Under the pieces are notes generated by a model. The model was given only the letters and a program-made list of their open reading frames with translations. It was not told the DNA's origin and made no database searches. The position numbers and the translations under genes are program-made. DNA of 64,000 bases from Armatimonadetes bacterium DC (GTDB lineage: Bacteria > Armatimonadota > Fimbriimonadia > Fimbriimonadales > GBS-DC), in assembly GCA_001442985.1 (NCBI GenBank), contig LDYB01000006.1, positions 1 through 64,000 of the forward strand, in the 5' to 3' direction. Positions 32,344 to 40,372 of the stretch are shown piece after piece (within the stretch, counting starts at the first letter, position 1; each line of letters starts with the position of its first letter).

Positions 32344-33199
32344 AGGGATTGGCGCCCTGTTAGGGCAGTCGGAGTTTTCAGAGACTCTGGTTCAGGAGAT
32401 TCCCATCGCGCAAATACGCCCAAACCCGTTTCAGCCTCGTCAGCAGTTCAGTGAGGAGTCCTTGCGGGAGCTGGCGGAGTCGATTCGTCAGATGGGCGTG
32501 ATTCAGCCGATTATCGTTCGTCAAGAATCGGCGGAGGATTATGTACTGGTGGCAGGGGAGCGGCGTTTACGCGCGGCACAGATGGCGGGACTTACCACCA
32601 TCCCGGCGATTGTGCGTTCGCCATCCGAGCAGCAGATGCTGGAGATGGCGCTTGTGGAGAATGTTCAGCGCGAGGACATCAACCCCGTTGACGCGGCACT
32701 GGCATATAAGCGCCTGATGGACGAGTTTGGCTTGACGATGGAGCAGGTTGCTCAGCGTGTGGGCAAGAGCGTCCCCGCTATTTCCAATACCATTCGCCTG
32801 CTCCAGCTACCAGACTACATTCTGGAAACGATTCGCAACGGCGCCCTGAGCGAAGGGCACGGGCGTGCTTTGCTCATGGTTCGGGATGCCGTTCACCAGC
32901 GCCAACTGTGGCAAGAGATTCTATCGGACAACCTGAGCGTTCGCACAGCGGAGCTGCGTGCCCGCGAATGGCGTGAACGAGAGATGAACCCCACTCCCCG
33001 CAACGCGCCCCAAGCGGCGCCCCAGCCGGTCCCTGTTTCAGCGGAGTTGAAAGCGCTGGAGCAAAACTTGAGTGCCTACCTGGGTACGCGCGTGCAGGTG
33101 GTGCAGGTGGCTGGTGGCGGGGGGCGTATCGTGATTGAGTTCTACTCGGAGGAAGAGCTGGGGCGGATTCTGGAGACTATTGCCCCAAACGGGCTGTAG
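32321..33199 (+). CDS. parB: Chromosome-partitioning protein ParB/Spo0J
   Basis: The 292-residue protein has the normal ParB layout. The N-terminal ParA-activating peptide MARRGLGKGIGALLG comes first. The CTPase/ParB domain follows, with IRPNPFQPRQQF, VAGERRLRAAQMAG and ALVENVQREDINPVDAALAYKRL. Then come the helix-turn-helix (LTMEQVAQRVGKSVPAISNTIRLLQLP) and the C-terminal dimerisation segment (LEQNLSAYLGTRVQVVQ). A linker rich in Pro/Gln/Ala lies near residue 230. It overlaps parA. No exact parS site is visible in the window; a weak palindrome follows its stop codon at 33199-33214. Confidence 0.95.
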   Translation: MARRGLGKGIGALLGQSEFSETLVQEIPIAQIRPNPFQPRQQFSEESLRELAESIRQMGVIQPIIVRQESAEDYVLVAGERRLRAAQMAGLTTIPAIVRSPSEQQMLEMALVENVQREDINPVDAALAYKRLMDEFGLTMEQVAQRVGKSVPAISNTIRLLQLPDYILETIRNGALSEGHGRALLMVRDAVHQRQLWQEILSDNLSVRTAELRAREWREREMNPTPRNAPQAAPQPVPVSAELKALEQNLSAYLGTRVQVVQVAGGGGRIVIEFYSEEELGRILETIAPNGL

Positions 33200-33214
33200 T
33201 TTTCATGTGAAAAC
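33199..33214. repeat. Palindrome after parB
   Basis: GTTTTCATGTGAAAAC has 7-bp arms around a TG centre. It could be a small terminator hairpin for parAB. It resembles parS (TGTTTCACGTGAAACA) only partly. Confidence 0.35.
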
Positions 33215-33236
33215 CCCCTGCTACAGGGTGAATACG

Positions 33237-34427
33237 ATGGAAAAGGCAAGGATGAAAGCCAGGGAACAGTTCCGCGAGATGCGCTTCGGGCTTTTCGTTC
33301 ACTGGGGCATCTACTCTCTTCTGGGGCGAGGGGAATGGGTCATGTACCACGAAAAAATCCCTCGCCAGGAGTACGAAAAGCTCATGCATCAGTTCAACCC
33401 CACCCTGTTCAATGCCCGCGAATGGGTGCAACTCGTCAAAAAGGCAGGGATGCGCTATATCACCATTACCGCGAAACACCACGACGGCTTCTGCATGTAT
33501 GACAGCGACCTGACCGATTACAAAATCACCAATACGCCCTATCGCCGCGACCCTATTGCTGACCTCGCCCGCGAATGTCAACGGCAAAAAATCGCGCTCC
33601 TTTTCTACTACTCGCCTCTCGACTGGCATCACCCCGCCTATGAGAACGACTGGGAAACTTATACACGCTACTGGCATGGACAGGTGCTTGAGCTCTTCCG
33701 CAAATACCAGCCTTTCGGTATCTGGCTGGACGGATGCTGGCATAAACCGGAACAACTGGATGCCACTTGGAAACTTACCCAGCTCTATCGGGAAATCCGA
33801 AAAATTGCGCCTGGAGCCATTGTCGGAAACAATCACCACCAGCCGCCTCTTCCCGATGAAGATATCCAGACCTTCGAGCAGGACCTACCCGGAGAAAATA
33901 CGGCAGGTTTCAATCCTGTGAAACCCGTAGAAGATGCCCTCTACGAGACCTGTATGACCATCAACAACAGCTGGGGGTATCACGCAAGCGACCACAACTA
34001 TAAAAGCGTTGAAACCCTCATCAAAATCCTTTCCACTTGCGCAGGGCGGGATGCCAACCTGCTCCTGAATGTTGGTCCCAAGCCTGACGGCACCATTCAA
34101 TCCGAGTTTGTAGAAAGGCTGGAAGGAATGGGCAAGTGGCTCGCCATCTATGGAGAAGCGATCTATCGCACGCGGGGGCGACTCATCCCAGAAGCAGAGT
34201 GGGGCACTCTCACCGCAAGGAACAAGCGCTATTTCCTGCACCTCTGGAAAATACCCCCGGATCGCACTATTGTGATTGCTTCCTTTCCCATGCGCGTGCG
34301 CAAGGCTTTCTGGATGGACACGAAAGACCCCGTCCCGTTCGCTCAAGAGGCGCAAACCCTGCGCGTGACACTTCCAGAGAGGAATCTTACCAAGGGCGTT
34401 GAAGTGATTGAACTGGAGGTCGTTTAA
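33237..34427 (+). CDS. Alpha-L-fucosidase (GH29)
   Basis: From the ATG at 33237 the protein has 396 residues and no signal peptide, so it is probably cytoplasmic. GH29 motifs are clear: the N-terminal FGLFVHWGIYSLLGRGEWVMY, ITITAKHHDGFCMYDSDLTDYKI, and GIWLDGCW with the nucleophile Asp165. The acid/base residue is variable in this family and I cannot place it. The sugar-binding block ETCMTINNSWGYHASDHNYKSVETLIKIL follows. It removes alpha-L-fucose from oligosaccharides. A weak AGGG site precedes the start. The next gene starts one base after its stop, suggesting an operon. Confidence 0.92.
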   Translation: MEKARMKAREQFREMRFGLFVHWGIYSLLGRGEWVMYHEKIPRQEYEKLMHQFNPTLFNAREWVQLVKKAGMRYITITAKHHDGFCMYDSDLTDYKITNTPYRRDPIADLARECQRQKIALLFYYSPLDWHHPAYENDWETYTRYWHGQVLELFRKYQPFGIWLDGCWHKPEQLDATWKLTQLYREIRKIAPGAIVGNNHHQPPLPDEDIQTFEQDLPGENTAGFNPVKPVEDALYETCMTINNSWGYHASDHNYKSVETLIKILSTCAGRDANLLLNVGPKPDGTIQSEFVERLEGMGKWLAIYGEAIYRTRGRLIPEAEWGTLTARNKRYFLHLWKIPPDRTIVIASFPMRVRKAFWMDTKDPVPFAQEAQTLRVTLPERNLTKGVEVIELEVV

Positions 34428-34428
34428 A

Positions 34429-35022
34429 ATGGCTTCGGAACTCATTCTCAGCAAAGAGCGAAGTGCCCTTGTGGTCGTCGATATGCAGGAAACCTTTCTT
34501 GAACCCATCAAGGTGCGGGGACTCATAGAGCGCAACATTCAACTGCTCATGCAAATTGCGCAACAGCTGGGTGTCCCTGCATTGGCGACGACTCAGAATG
34601 CCGAGAAACTCGGCGGTATGGTTCCAGCGCTTCAGGAGGTGCCGGGGGTGCCTGTTTTCAACAAGCTCTGCTTCAGCTGCTGGCAAGAGGAGGTGTTCGC
34701 AAAGGCACTGCAAGAATCAGGCTGCCAGCAGGTTCTCCTGACAGGTGTAGAAGCCCACATCTGCGTCATGCAAACGGCTCTTGACCTGATAGAAGCGGGC
34801 TATCAGGTGCATATTCCCTACGACGCCGTTGCCAGCCGCAATAAGCGCGACTGGAAGTACGCTCTCTATCGCTTGCAAAGCGGGGGCGCCATCATCACCT
34901 CAGTAGAGTCGGCAATCTACGAATGGCTGCGAGCCGCAGGAACGGAGGAGTTCCGTCAGGTACTCCCTCTGCTGAAGGCACACATGAGTCCTCAGCGGGA
35001 ATCTTCTGAGGAAACGGAGTGA
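34429..35022 (+). CDS. Isochorismatase-family cysteine hydrolase
   Basis: The 197-residue protein has the isochorismatase/nicotinamidase fold with the expected triad: Asp18 in LVVVDMQ, Lys79 in VFNKL and Cys112 in EAHICVMQT. The sequence GVEAHICVMQTALDLIEAGYQVHIPYDAVASR is closest in pattern to YcaC-like hydrolases of unknown substrate. It starts one base after the fucosidase stop, with GGAGG inside the end of that gene, so translation is coupled. The substrate cannot be told. Confidence 0.88.
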   Translation: MASELILSKERSALVVVDMQETFLEPIKVRGLIERNIQLLMQIAQQLGVPALATTQNAEKLGGMVPALQEVPGVPVFNKLCFSCWQEEVFAKALQESGCQQVLLTGVEAHICVMQTALDLIEAGYQVHIPYDAVASRNKRDWKYALYRLQSGGAIITSVESAIYEWLRAAGTEEFRQVLPLLKAHMSPQRESSEETE

Positions 35023-35026
35023 GAAG

Positions 35027-35941
35027 TCAGCCGCGGAACAGGCTCTTCAGGACAAAGTAAAGGTTCGCAGGGCGCTCAGCTAAGCGCCGTGAGAAGTAGG
35101 GGTACCACTGCTCCCCATAGGGCACATAAATCAGGGTGCGATAGCCTTCTGCCACCAGCTGCTTTTGGAGATCGCGGCTGATACCGTAGAGCAACTGAAA
35201 CTCAAACTGATTTTTGGCAAGCCCAATTTGCTGGGCATACTCTTTCGCGTGGCGAATGAGGCGCCTGTCATGGGTGGCTATTGCCGGCTCCTTGCCACGA
35301 CGAAGAAGCTCTTCCATCAAAATCCAGAACTGCCGATCCACCTCCCGTTTGGAGCGGTATGCCACTGAAAGTGGCTCGGCGTATGCCCCCTTGACCAGGC
35401 GAATACGCGCCCCCAATTCCAGAAGACGCTCCATATCCCGGGGAGTGCGATAGAGATAGGTTTGTAAAACCGTGCCCGTATTCGGATACCGCGGGAACAT
35501 CTCGCAGAAGAGACTCAGGATCCCATCTGTGTGTTTACTGCTCTCCATGTCAATCCAGACGAAGTTACCCAAATCGCGCGCTGTTTTGAGAACGCATTCC
35601 AGGTTCGCCTTGCAAAGATCGTACCCCAGATCCAGCCCCAGCTGGGTCAGTTTGATAGAGATGCAGGCGTTGACCCCTGTTTCTGCAATTTTTTCAAGCA
35701 ATAAAATATACTGGCGCGCCGCGTTTTCTGCATCTTCGGGGCGTGTGGTATCTTCCCCCAGGTAATCCAGAGCAACAGCGAAGCCCTGCTGATTGAGGTT
35801 TTGAGTGACTCGTATCGCGGTTTCCAGATCCTCCCCTGCAATAAAGCGCTCCACCAGCCCCCGCGTCATGCGGCTATGTTTAATCCAGTTTTTGAAAGCA
35901 GGCCACTCTGCCACTTTCAGCACCAGTGCGCGTGAGAGCAT
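35027..35941 (-). CDS. Proline dehydrogenase
   Basis: The 304-residue FAD enzyme oxidises proline to pyrroline-5-carboxylate and has the monofunctional length. Visible family motifs are SIKLTQLGLDL near residue 98, VWIDMESSKHTDGIL near 128, QTYLYRTPRDMERL near 162, RLVKGAYAEP near 179 and the C-terminal FEFQLLYGISRDLQKQL. These form the (beta/alpha)8 barrel with the flavin and substrate sites. AAGGAGG lies eight bases before the ATG. The upstream small membrane protein gene is 23 bases away on the same strand. The second enzyme of the pathway is not in the window. Confidence 0.93.
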   Translation of the reverse strand: MLSRALVLKVAEWPAFKNWIKHSRMTRGLVERFIAGEDLETAIRVTQNLNQQGFAVALDYLGEDTTRPEDAENAARQYILLLEKIAETGVNACISIKLTQLGLDLGYDLCKANLECVLKTARDLGNFVWIDMESSKHTDGILSLFCEMFPRYPNTGTVLQTYLYRTPRDMERLLELGARIRLVKGAYAEPLSVAYRSKREVDRQFWILMEELLRRGKEPAIATHDRRLIRHAKEYAQQIGLAKNQFEFQLLYGISRDLQKQLVAEGYRTLIYVPYGEQWYPYFSRRLAERPANLYFVLKSLFRG

Positions 35942-35964
35942 CGTCGCTCCTCCTTATTGCGGGG

Positions 35965-36309
35965 TTACTTCTTGCCCGTCTCGGCAGGTTTCATCTCCCA
36001 CCAGTAATCCATTACATCACGCGAGGGGTCAGGCTTGGGCGGCTCCACCCGGGACGGGGCTTTGGGAGCAGAAGTCTGAGGGGCAGCAGGCGGCTTGGCG
36101 CCGATTGCCTGCTTATTTCTCTCCAGCATCGCCTTGACCTCTGCTTCCGAAGGAGCAGGCGTGCTCGGGGGAGTTTCGTTCTGAGCCTCATGCTGATGCG
36201 TTTCTTCCATAAGGGGTGCAATCTGGGTAGACCACCCGTACCAGATAATAAAGGCAAGCGCGATAATCATCACACCAATATAGCCGATAGGAATGCTACG
36301 CCGTCGCAT
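35965..36309 (-). CDS. Small single-pass membrane protein of unknown function
   Basis: The 114-residue protein has one N-terminal transmembrane helix (IPIGYIGVMIIALAFIIWYGW). A Pro/Ala/Glu-rich soluble tail follows (APLMEETHQHEAQNETPPSTPAPSEAEVKAMLERNKQAIGAKPP...). The tail looks disordered. GGAGG precedes the ATG, and the TATAAT box of its promoter (36329-36334, minus strand) lies between it and the nitrilase gene. It heads a two-gene unit with proline dehydrogenase. Confidence 0.65.
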   Translation of the reverse strand: MRRRSIPIGYIGVMIIALAFIIWYGWSTQIAPLMEETHQHEAQNETPPSTPAPSEAEVKAMLERNKQAIGAKPPAAPQTSAPKAPSRVEPPKPDPSRDVMDYWWEMKPAETGKK

Positions 36310-36328
36310 TGTTTCAGCCTCCAGAGAG

Positions 36329-36334
36329 ATTATA
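36329..36334 (-). promoter_or_regulatory. -10 box of the small membrane protein / proline dehydrogenase unit
   Basis: GCGGTATAAT on the minus strand with the core at 36329-36334 lies 19 bases before the start at 36309 and is followed by GGAGG. Confidence 0.6.
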
Positions 36335-36342
36335 CCGCATGG

Positions 36343-37248
36343 CTACCCGATTCGTTCCTGTTGAACAATCGCATCGAACTGCAGCGCAACATCCGCCAGG
36401 ACAGAGCGCAAGTCGGAGAGCAGGGGCAATTGCGCCCGGGCAATCGCCACATCGTCCAGATTAATCGGAACCACCAGCAATGCCTCCTGTCCGAGTGGTC
36501 CCTGCATAATCACCTTGCCAAAGGGGTTGACAATCCACGACGCGCCGACAAAGCCCTTGCCTCCTTCAAACCCCACCAGACTGGACTGCGCCACAAACAG
36601 GGTGTGTTCGCTGGCAGCTTGGGTGAGCATGCGATGGTAGGCTTCCACATTCTCTATTTGCTCACTTTGAAATCCTCGCGCGGGTGAGGCGGTGGGCACA
36701 TAAATGATTTGCGCCCCCTTGAGCGCCACAATTGCTGAAGTCACGGAGTGCCATACATCCTCGCAGATGAGGATAGCCGCCTTGGCAAAGCGTGTGGGGA
36801 ACACATCCAGCCGTGTCCCGCGTGCCACAAAGCGCTCCTCTTCAAAAACGCCATAGGTTGGGAGGAAGAATTTCCGATGAACATGCACAAGGCGAGAGTG
36901 TTCAGCTTTCGGCTCTAAAGTTCCATAGAGCGCCGAGTTGTAATATTCGCCCTCGTAGCGCTCATAGAAGCCGATGCAGATGTCCATCGCACGGTTTGGC
37001 GATAGCGCCTCGTAGCGCGCGGCTAAGTCAGCAAACAGATGCTCCGCAGGCATTGCCAGCTCACGAACGCCCCCCTGCACAAAGTAGCCTGTAGTCGCGG
37101 TCTCTGGGAACACCAGCACATCCACGGGAGGCGTCGTGTTCAAAGCCTGATGCATCACCGCTTGAATCGACTCCAGATTGCGCAGGTACTGCCCTTTTAC
37201 GGGTTTGAACTGGACTATGCCGAGCGTAAACTGCGTCGTTTCCATCAT
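36343..37248 (-). CDS. Carbon-nitrogen hydrolase (nitrilase superfamily)
   Basis: The family triad is complete: Glu49 in VFPETATTGY, Lys126 in RKFFLPTYGVF and Cys162 in ILICEDVWH. The protein has 301 residues from the ATG at 37248. A longer frame begins at 37263, but there GGGTATGAT is a -10 box ending ten bases before 37248, and no ribosome binding site exists, so the later ATG (37248 or 37245) is the likely leaderless start. Superfamily members hydrolyse amides or act as glutaminase domains. The exact substrate is unknown. It sits directly downstream of a sugar ABC importer, eleven bases after the permease stop. Confidence 0.88.
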   Translation of the reverse strand: MMETTQFTLGIVQFKPVKGQYLRNLESIQAVMHQALNTTPPVDVLVFPETATTGYFVQGGVRELAMPAEHLFADLAARYEALSPNRAMDICIGFYERYEGEYYNSALYGTLEPKAEHSRLVHVHRKFFLPTYGVFEEERFVARGTRLDVFPTRFAKAAILICEDVWHSVTSAIVALKGAQIIYVPTASPARGFQSEQIENVEAYHRMLTQAASEHTLFVAQSSLVGFEGGKGFVGASWIVNPFGKVIMQGPLGQEALLVVPINLDDVAIARAQLPLLSDLRSVLADVALQFDAIVQQERIG

Positions 37249-37273
37249 TGCCGACAGAATCATACCCTGCGAG

Positions 37274-38089
37274 CTAACCTTTTACCGCGCCAGAGGTCAG
37301 CCCAGCCACAAACTCCTTCTGGAGCAGCAGGAACAGGATAATCACGGGCAGAATGCTCAACAGCGTTCCCGCCATCAACATCCCATATTGCTGCTGGTAA
37401 ATGCCAACCATCTGTGTCAGGGCAATCGGCAGGGTGAAGCGCTCCGCGCTGTGAAGCACAATCTGCGGCCAGAGGAACGAGTTCCACTGCCCCATGAACG
37501 CAATCAACACGAACGCGCCCACCATCGGGCGAACCGTGGGCATCACAATTTGCCAGTAAATGCCAAACTCGGAAGCGCCGTCCACACGCGCCGCATGAAT
37601 CAACTCGGTCGGCACGCTCAGAATCGCCTGACGGAACAGGAAAATCCCGAAGACACTCACAGCTCCAGGCACCAGCAGCGCCCAGTAGGTATCGATCCAG
37701 CCCAGATGATAAAGCAGCTCATAAGTCGGCGCCAGTGTAACCTGTCCCGGGATCAGCATCGTCGCCAGCATCAGCAAAGTGAGGGCATATTTACCACGAA
37801 ACTCGTACTTCGCCAGCGCATAGCCCGCCAGCGACGAGAAGAAAAGCTGAATCACGACGCTGGCACAGGACACAAAGACACTATTCACAAAATAGCGTAA
37901 AAAGTCTACCTGCGTGAAAAGGTCCACAAAATTCTTCAGGCTGGGGTTCGGCGAGAAAAAGGTGTAGGAGAACAGGTCTTCAGGCGCTTTCAGGGAGGCT
38001 GCCAGCAGCCACACCAGCGGTGTCATCGCGATGCCTGCTGCCACCGCAATCCCAACCCACAGAATAAGCCTGATGAGACGCAAAGTCAT
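37274..38089 (-). CDS. Carbohydrate ABC transporter permease (MalG-type)
   Basis: The 271-residue inner-membrane permease has six predicted helices. The EAA motif is near residue 185 (DGASEFGIYWQIVMPTVRPMVGAFVL), which docks the ATPase. The N-terminus (WVGIAVAAGIAMTPLVWLLAASLKAPEDLF) and the C-terminal AGLTSGAVKG end are typical of MalG/UgpE-like proteins. GGAGG precedes the ATG and the upstream permease ends 12 bases earlier. Together with the two preceding genes it forms an importer for an unknown sugar. Confidence 0.93.
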   Translation of the reverse strand: MTLRLIRLILWVGIAVAAGIAMTPLVWLLAASLKAPEDLFSYTFFSPNPSLKNFVDLFTQVDFLRYFVNSVFVSCASVVIQLFFSSLAGYALAKYEFRGKYALTLLMLATMLIPGQVTLAPTYELLYHLGWIDTYWALLVPGAVSVFGIFLFRQAILSVPTELIHAARVDGASEFGIYWQIVMPTVRPMVGAFVLIAFMGQWNSFLWPQIVLHSAERFTLPIALTQMVGIYQQQYGMLMAGTLLSILPVIILFLLLQKEFVAGLTSGAVKG

Positions 38090-38101
38090 CGTTTTTGCCT
38101 C

Positions 38102-39034
38102 CTACGATGCGCGGGGCTTCCATGCGCCTGTCAGGCGCAGCTGAACCAGGCTCACCACCAGCAAACCGAGCGCCAGCGTCCAGCCCACAGCAGAAGCATA
38201 GCCCAGGTCGCCTGCAACATACCCATTCAGGTAGAGATACATCACGATGGTCAGCCCTGAAGCGTCGGGTCCAGGACCGCGCCCCAGCATCACCCACGGC
38301 AGCTCAAATAACTGGAATGAGCCGATGGTACTGATGAGCAAGAGAAAAATCAATACATGGCGCAATCCGGGCAGGGTCACATGCCAGAACTGCTGCCAGC
38401 TGTTGGCGCCGTCCAGGAGCGCTGCTTCGTAGAGGTCTTTCTCGATACTCTGAAGCCCTGCGAGGATGTAGACCATATGGAACCCCACCGACATCCAGAG
38501 GCTGGTCATCACCAGCGCGGGCATCACCAGCGCAGGGTCGGCAAGCCAGCGTGTATCCAGCGGGATGCCGAAAAGAGCGTGTAGTCCCCGATTAATCAAG
38601 CCATACTGGGGCACAAACAGCACGCTGAACAGCACCCCCACAAACACACCCCCTACAAGGTTGGGCGAGAAAAACGCCAGCCGAAACAGGTTCCGCCCCC
38701 GCATCCACGGGCTGTTGAGCAAAAGCGCCAGCCCCAGACCTGCAGGAATCTGTAGCACAATAGACCAGAAGGTGAAGACCGCTGTGTTGCGAACCGCCTT
38801 CCAGAAGTTGGGGTCGCTGAACATGTAGCGAAAGTTGTCCAACCCGACGAACACCACATCGCGTGGACCGTTTGTGATATAGAGAGACAGCAGAAAGCTT
38901 TTGGCAAGCGGGTACGCCCCAAAAATAAGAAACAGGATGACAAAGGGCGCCACGAACAGGTAAGGCGCTATCTGTTCGGCACGCCAGCGCCGTTCCCGAA
39001 CACGCTCAGAGATACGGGTTTCGGCGTATGGCAC
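38102..39034 (-). CDS. Carbohydrate ABC transporter permease (MalF-type)
   Basis: I place the start at GTG 39034, where GAGGAGG lies six bases upstream; longer frames reach 39100 inside the binding-protein gene. This gives 310 residues: VPYAETRISERVRERRWRAEQ, then six transmembrane helices with the first at IAPYLFVAPFVILFLIFGAYPL. The EAA motif is LLDGANSWQQFWHVTLPGLRHVLIF near residue 215. It pairs with the MalG-type permease. Its start overlaps the end of the binding-protein gene by 29 bases. Confidence 0.92.
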   Translation of the reverse strand: MPYAETRISERVRERRWRAEQIAPYLFVAPFVILFLIFGAYPLAKSFLLSLYITNGPRDVVFVGLDNFRYMFSDPNFWKAVRNTAVFTFWSIVLQIPAGLGLALLLNSPWMRGRNLFRLAFFSPNLVGGVFVGVLFSVLFVPQYGLINRGLHALFGIPLDTRWLADPALVMPALVMTSLWMSVGFHMVYILAGLQSIEKDLYEAALLDGANSWQQFWHVTLPGLRHVLIFLLLISTIGSFQLFELPWVMLGRGPGPDASGLTIVMYLYLNGYVAGDLGYASAVGWTLALGLLVVSLVQLRLTGAWKPRAS

Positions 39035-40337
39035 GGCGCACCTCCTCGGCACTTTGTTCCAACTGCTTGCGGACATAGCCGTCAAAACCGCGCTCTCCAT
39101 AGGTGTTATAGTAGCGCACGCAGCCTATCAGCGCTTCGCTCATCTTGGCTTTCGCCAGGCTGATATAGGGGCTGGTATACTGAAACGGCACATCGGGAGC
39201 GAGTTTGGCGTAAAGCGCCCCCAGAGGCTGATGGCTCCAGTAGGGGCGTTTCTCGTAATATGCGGGGTGATCCCACAAATCGCGGGCGGGGGGCAGGATG
39301 TTCGTATCGCGAAAGCGTTGTGCCAGATCCTCGCGATTGAAGTAGAGATGCATTATCAGCTCCCATGCCAGATCGGGGTTCTGGCATCGGCGGGTGATGC
39401 CAATCATGGTGCCGCCCCATGTGGTCGTGCGGCGCTTGCCGGGCGCGACGGCGGGCAGGGGCATCAGCGCCATGCGCCCTGCAACGCGCGGGACATCCTG
39501 TTCAATGGTGCGGCTACGCCAGTCGGGCGTAATCAGGAACAGAAAGTAGCCATCCTCCACGGCACGGGTGAAAATTTGCCCTCCCCCCAGATCGCTGGCG
39601 ATGCGGGAGCGCCCTGCCACCATCGGCACATACATCTTCATCGTCTCCACAGCAATCTCGTTATCCATAATGCACTGCCCCTGTTCGTCAAAATAGCCGC
39701 CGTCGCGCTGGAAAAGCAACGCCTCAAAACGCGACGACTCGGTGTCGGGCAGCTCAATCATGTAGCGCTTGCCGGGCTGAGTGATTCGGCGTCCCACCTC
39801 AATAAAGTCGTCCCATGTGCGCAGTTGCTCCACATCGATGCCGAGCCGCTCCACCAGATCGCGTCGGTAGGCGAGCATCACAGGATGCACATCGTGCGGA
39901 ATCCCGAAGATTCGCCCACGGGAGGTGTAGGGGGCAAACCGCGCCTGCACCACGCGCTCCCACAAGCCGGATTGGTGAATACGCTCGGTCAAATCCAGAA
40001 AGCCGATGCTTTCCAGCGGTCCCCGGAAAAAGCTGCCTGCCCAGCTGATTTCCACTTCCACCAGGTCGGGCACATCGAGGTCTGCCCAGAAAGCAGCCTG
40101 CAGGCGCGAGGTAACGGCTTCCCCTGCCACAATCTGCACTTCCACCGAGACGCCGGGATGCGCCTTTACAAACGCGGGAACCGCCTGCTGGTATGCCTCA
40201 CCGTGCGTTTTCGCAAAGGTCCACAGGCGCAAAGTCGGCTTTGCCTTGCTGGGGCGGTTCAGAGTGAGATAGGCGCCACTTGCCGCCGCCAGCCCCAGCA
40301 TCGCCAGCGCCGAGTTGCCGTAGGGAAACTTGCTCAC
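39006..40337 (-). CDS. Extracellular solute-binding protein of a sugar ABC importer
   Basis: The 443-residue protein starts at GTG 40337. A short hydrophobic segment (ALAMLGLAAASGAYL) gives membrane targeting without a lipobox cysteine. The mature part is a family-1 solute-binding protein: LRLWTFAKTHGEAYQQAVPAFVKAHPGVSVEVQ, then WDDFIEVGRRITQPGKRY and PYWSHQPLGALYAKLAPDVPF. It captures a sugar outside the cell for the two permeases downstream. No ATP-binding subunit is encoded nearby, so a shared MsmX/UgpC-type ATPase elsewhere is expected. Confidence 0.92.
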   Translation of the reverse strand: MSKFPYGNSALAMLGLAAASGAYLTLNRPSKAKPTLRLWTFAKTHGEAYQQAVPAFVKAHPGVSVEVQIVAGEAVTSRLQAAFWADLDVPDLVEVEISWAGSFFRGPLESIGFLDLTERIHQSGLWERVVQARFAPYTSRGRIFGIPHDVHPVMLAYRRDLVERLGIDVEQLRTWDDFIEVGRRITQPGKRYMIELPDTESSRFEALLFQRDGGYFDEQGQCIMDNEIAVETMKMYVPMVAGRSRIASDLGGGQIFTRAVEDGYFLFLITPDWRSRTIEQDVPRVAGRMALMPLPAVAPGKRRTTTWGGTMIGITRRCQNPDLAWELIMHLYFNREDLAQRFRDTNILPPARDLWDHPAYYEKRPYWSHQPLGALYAKLAPDVPFQYTSPYISLAKAKMSEALIGCVRYYNTYGERGFDGYVRKQLEQSAEEVRRAIRRNPYL

Positions 40338-40372
40338 GCCCTCTTAATACGCCTTTGAAACGCTTAAACCTG

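Noticed and set aside
33199-33214. parS site after parB
   Set aside because: GTTTTCATGTGAAAAC is palindromic but differs from the parS consensus in the core. A small terminator hairpin is as likely.
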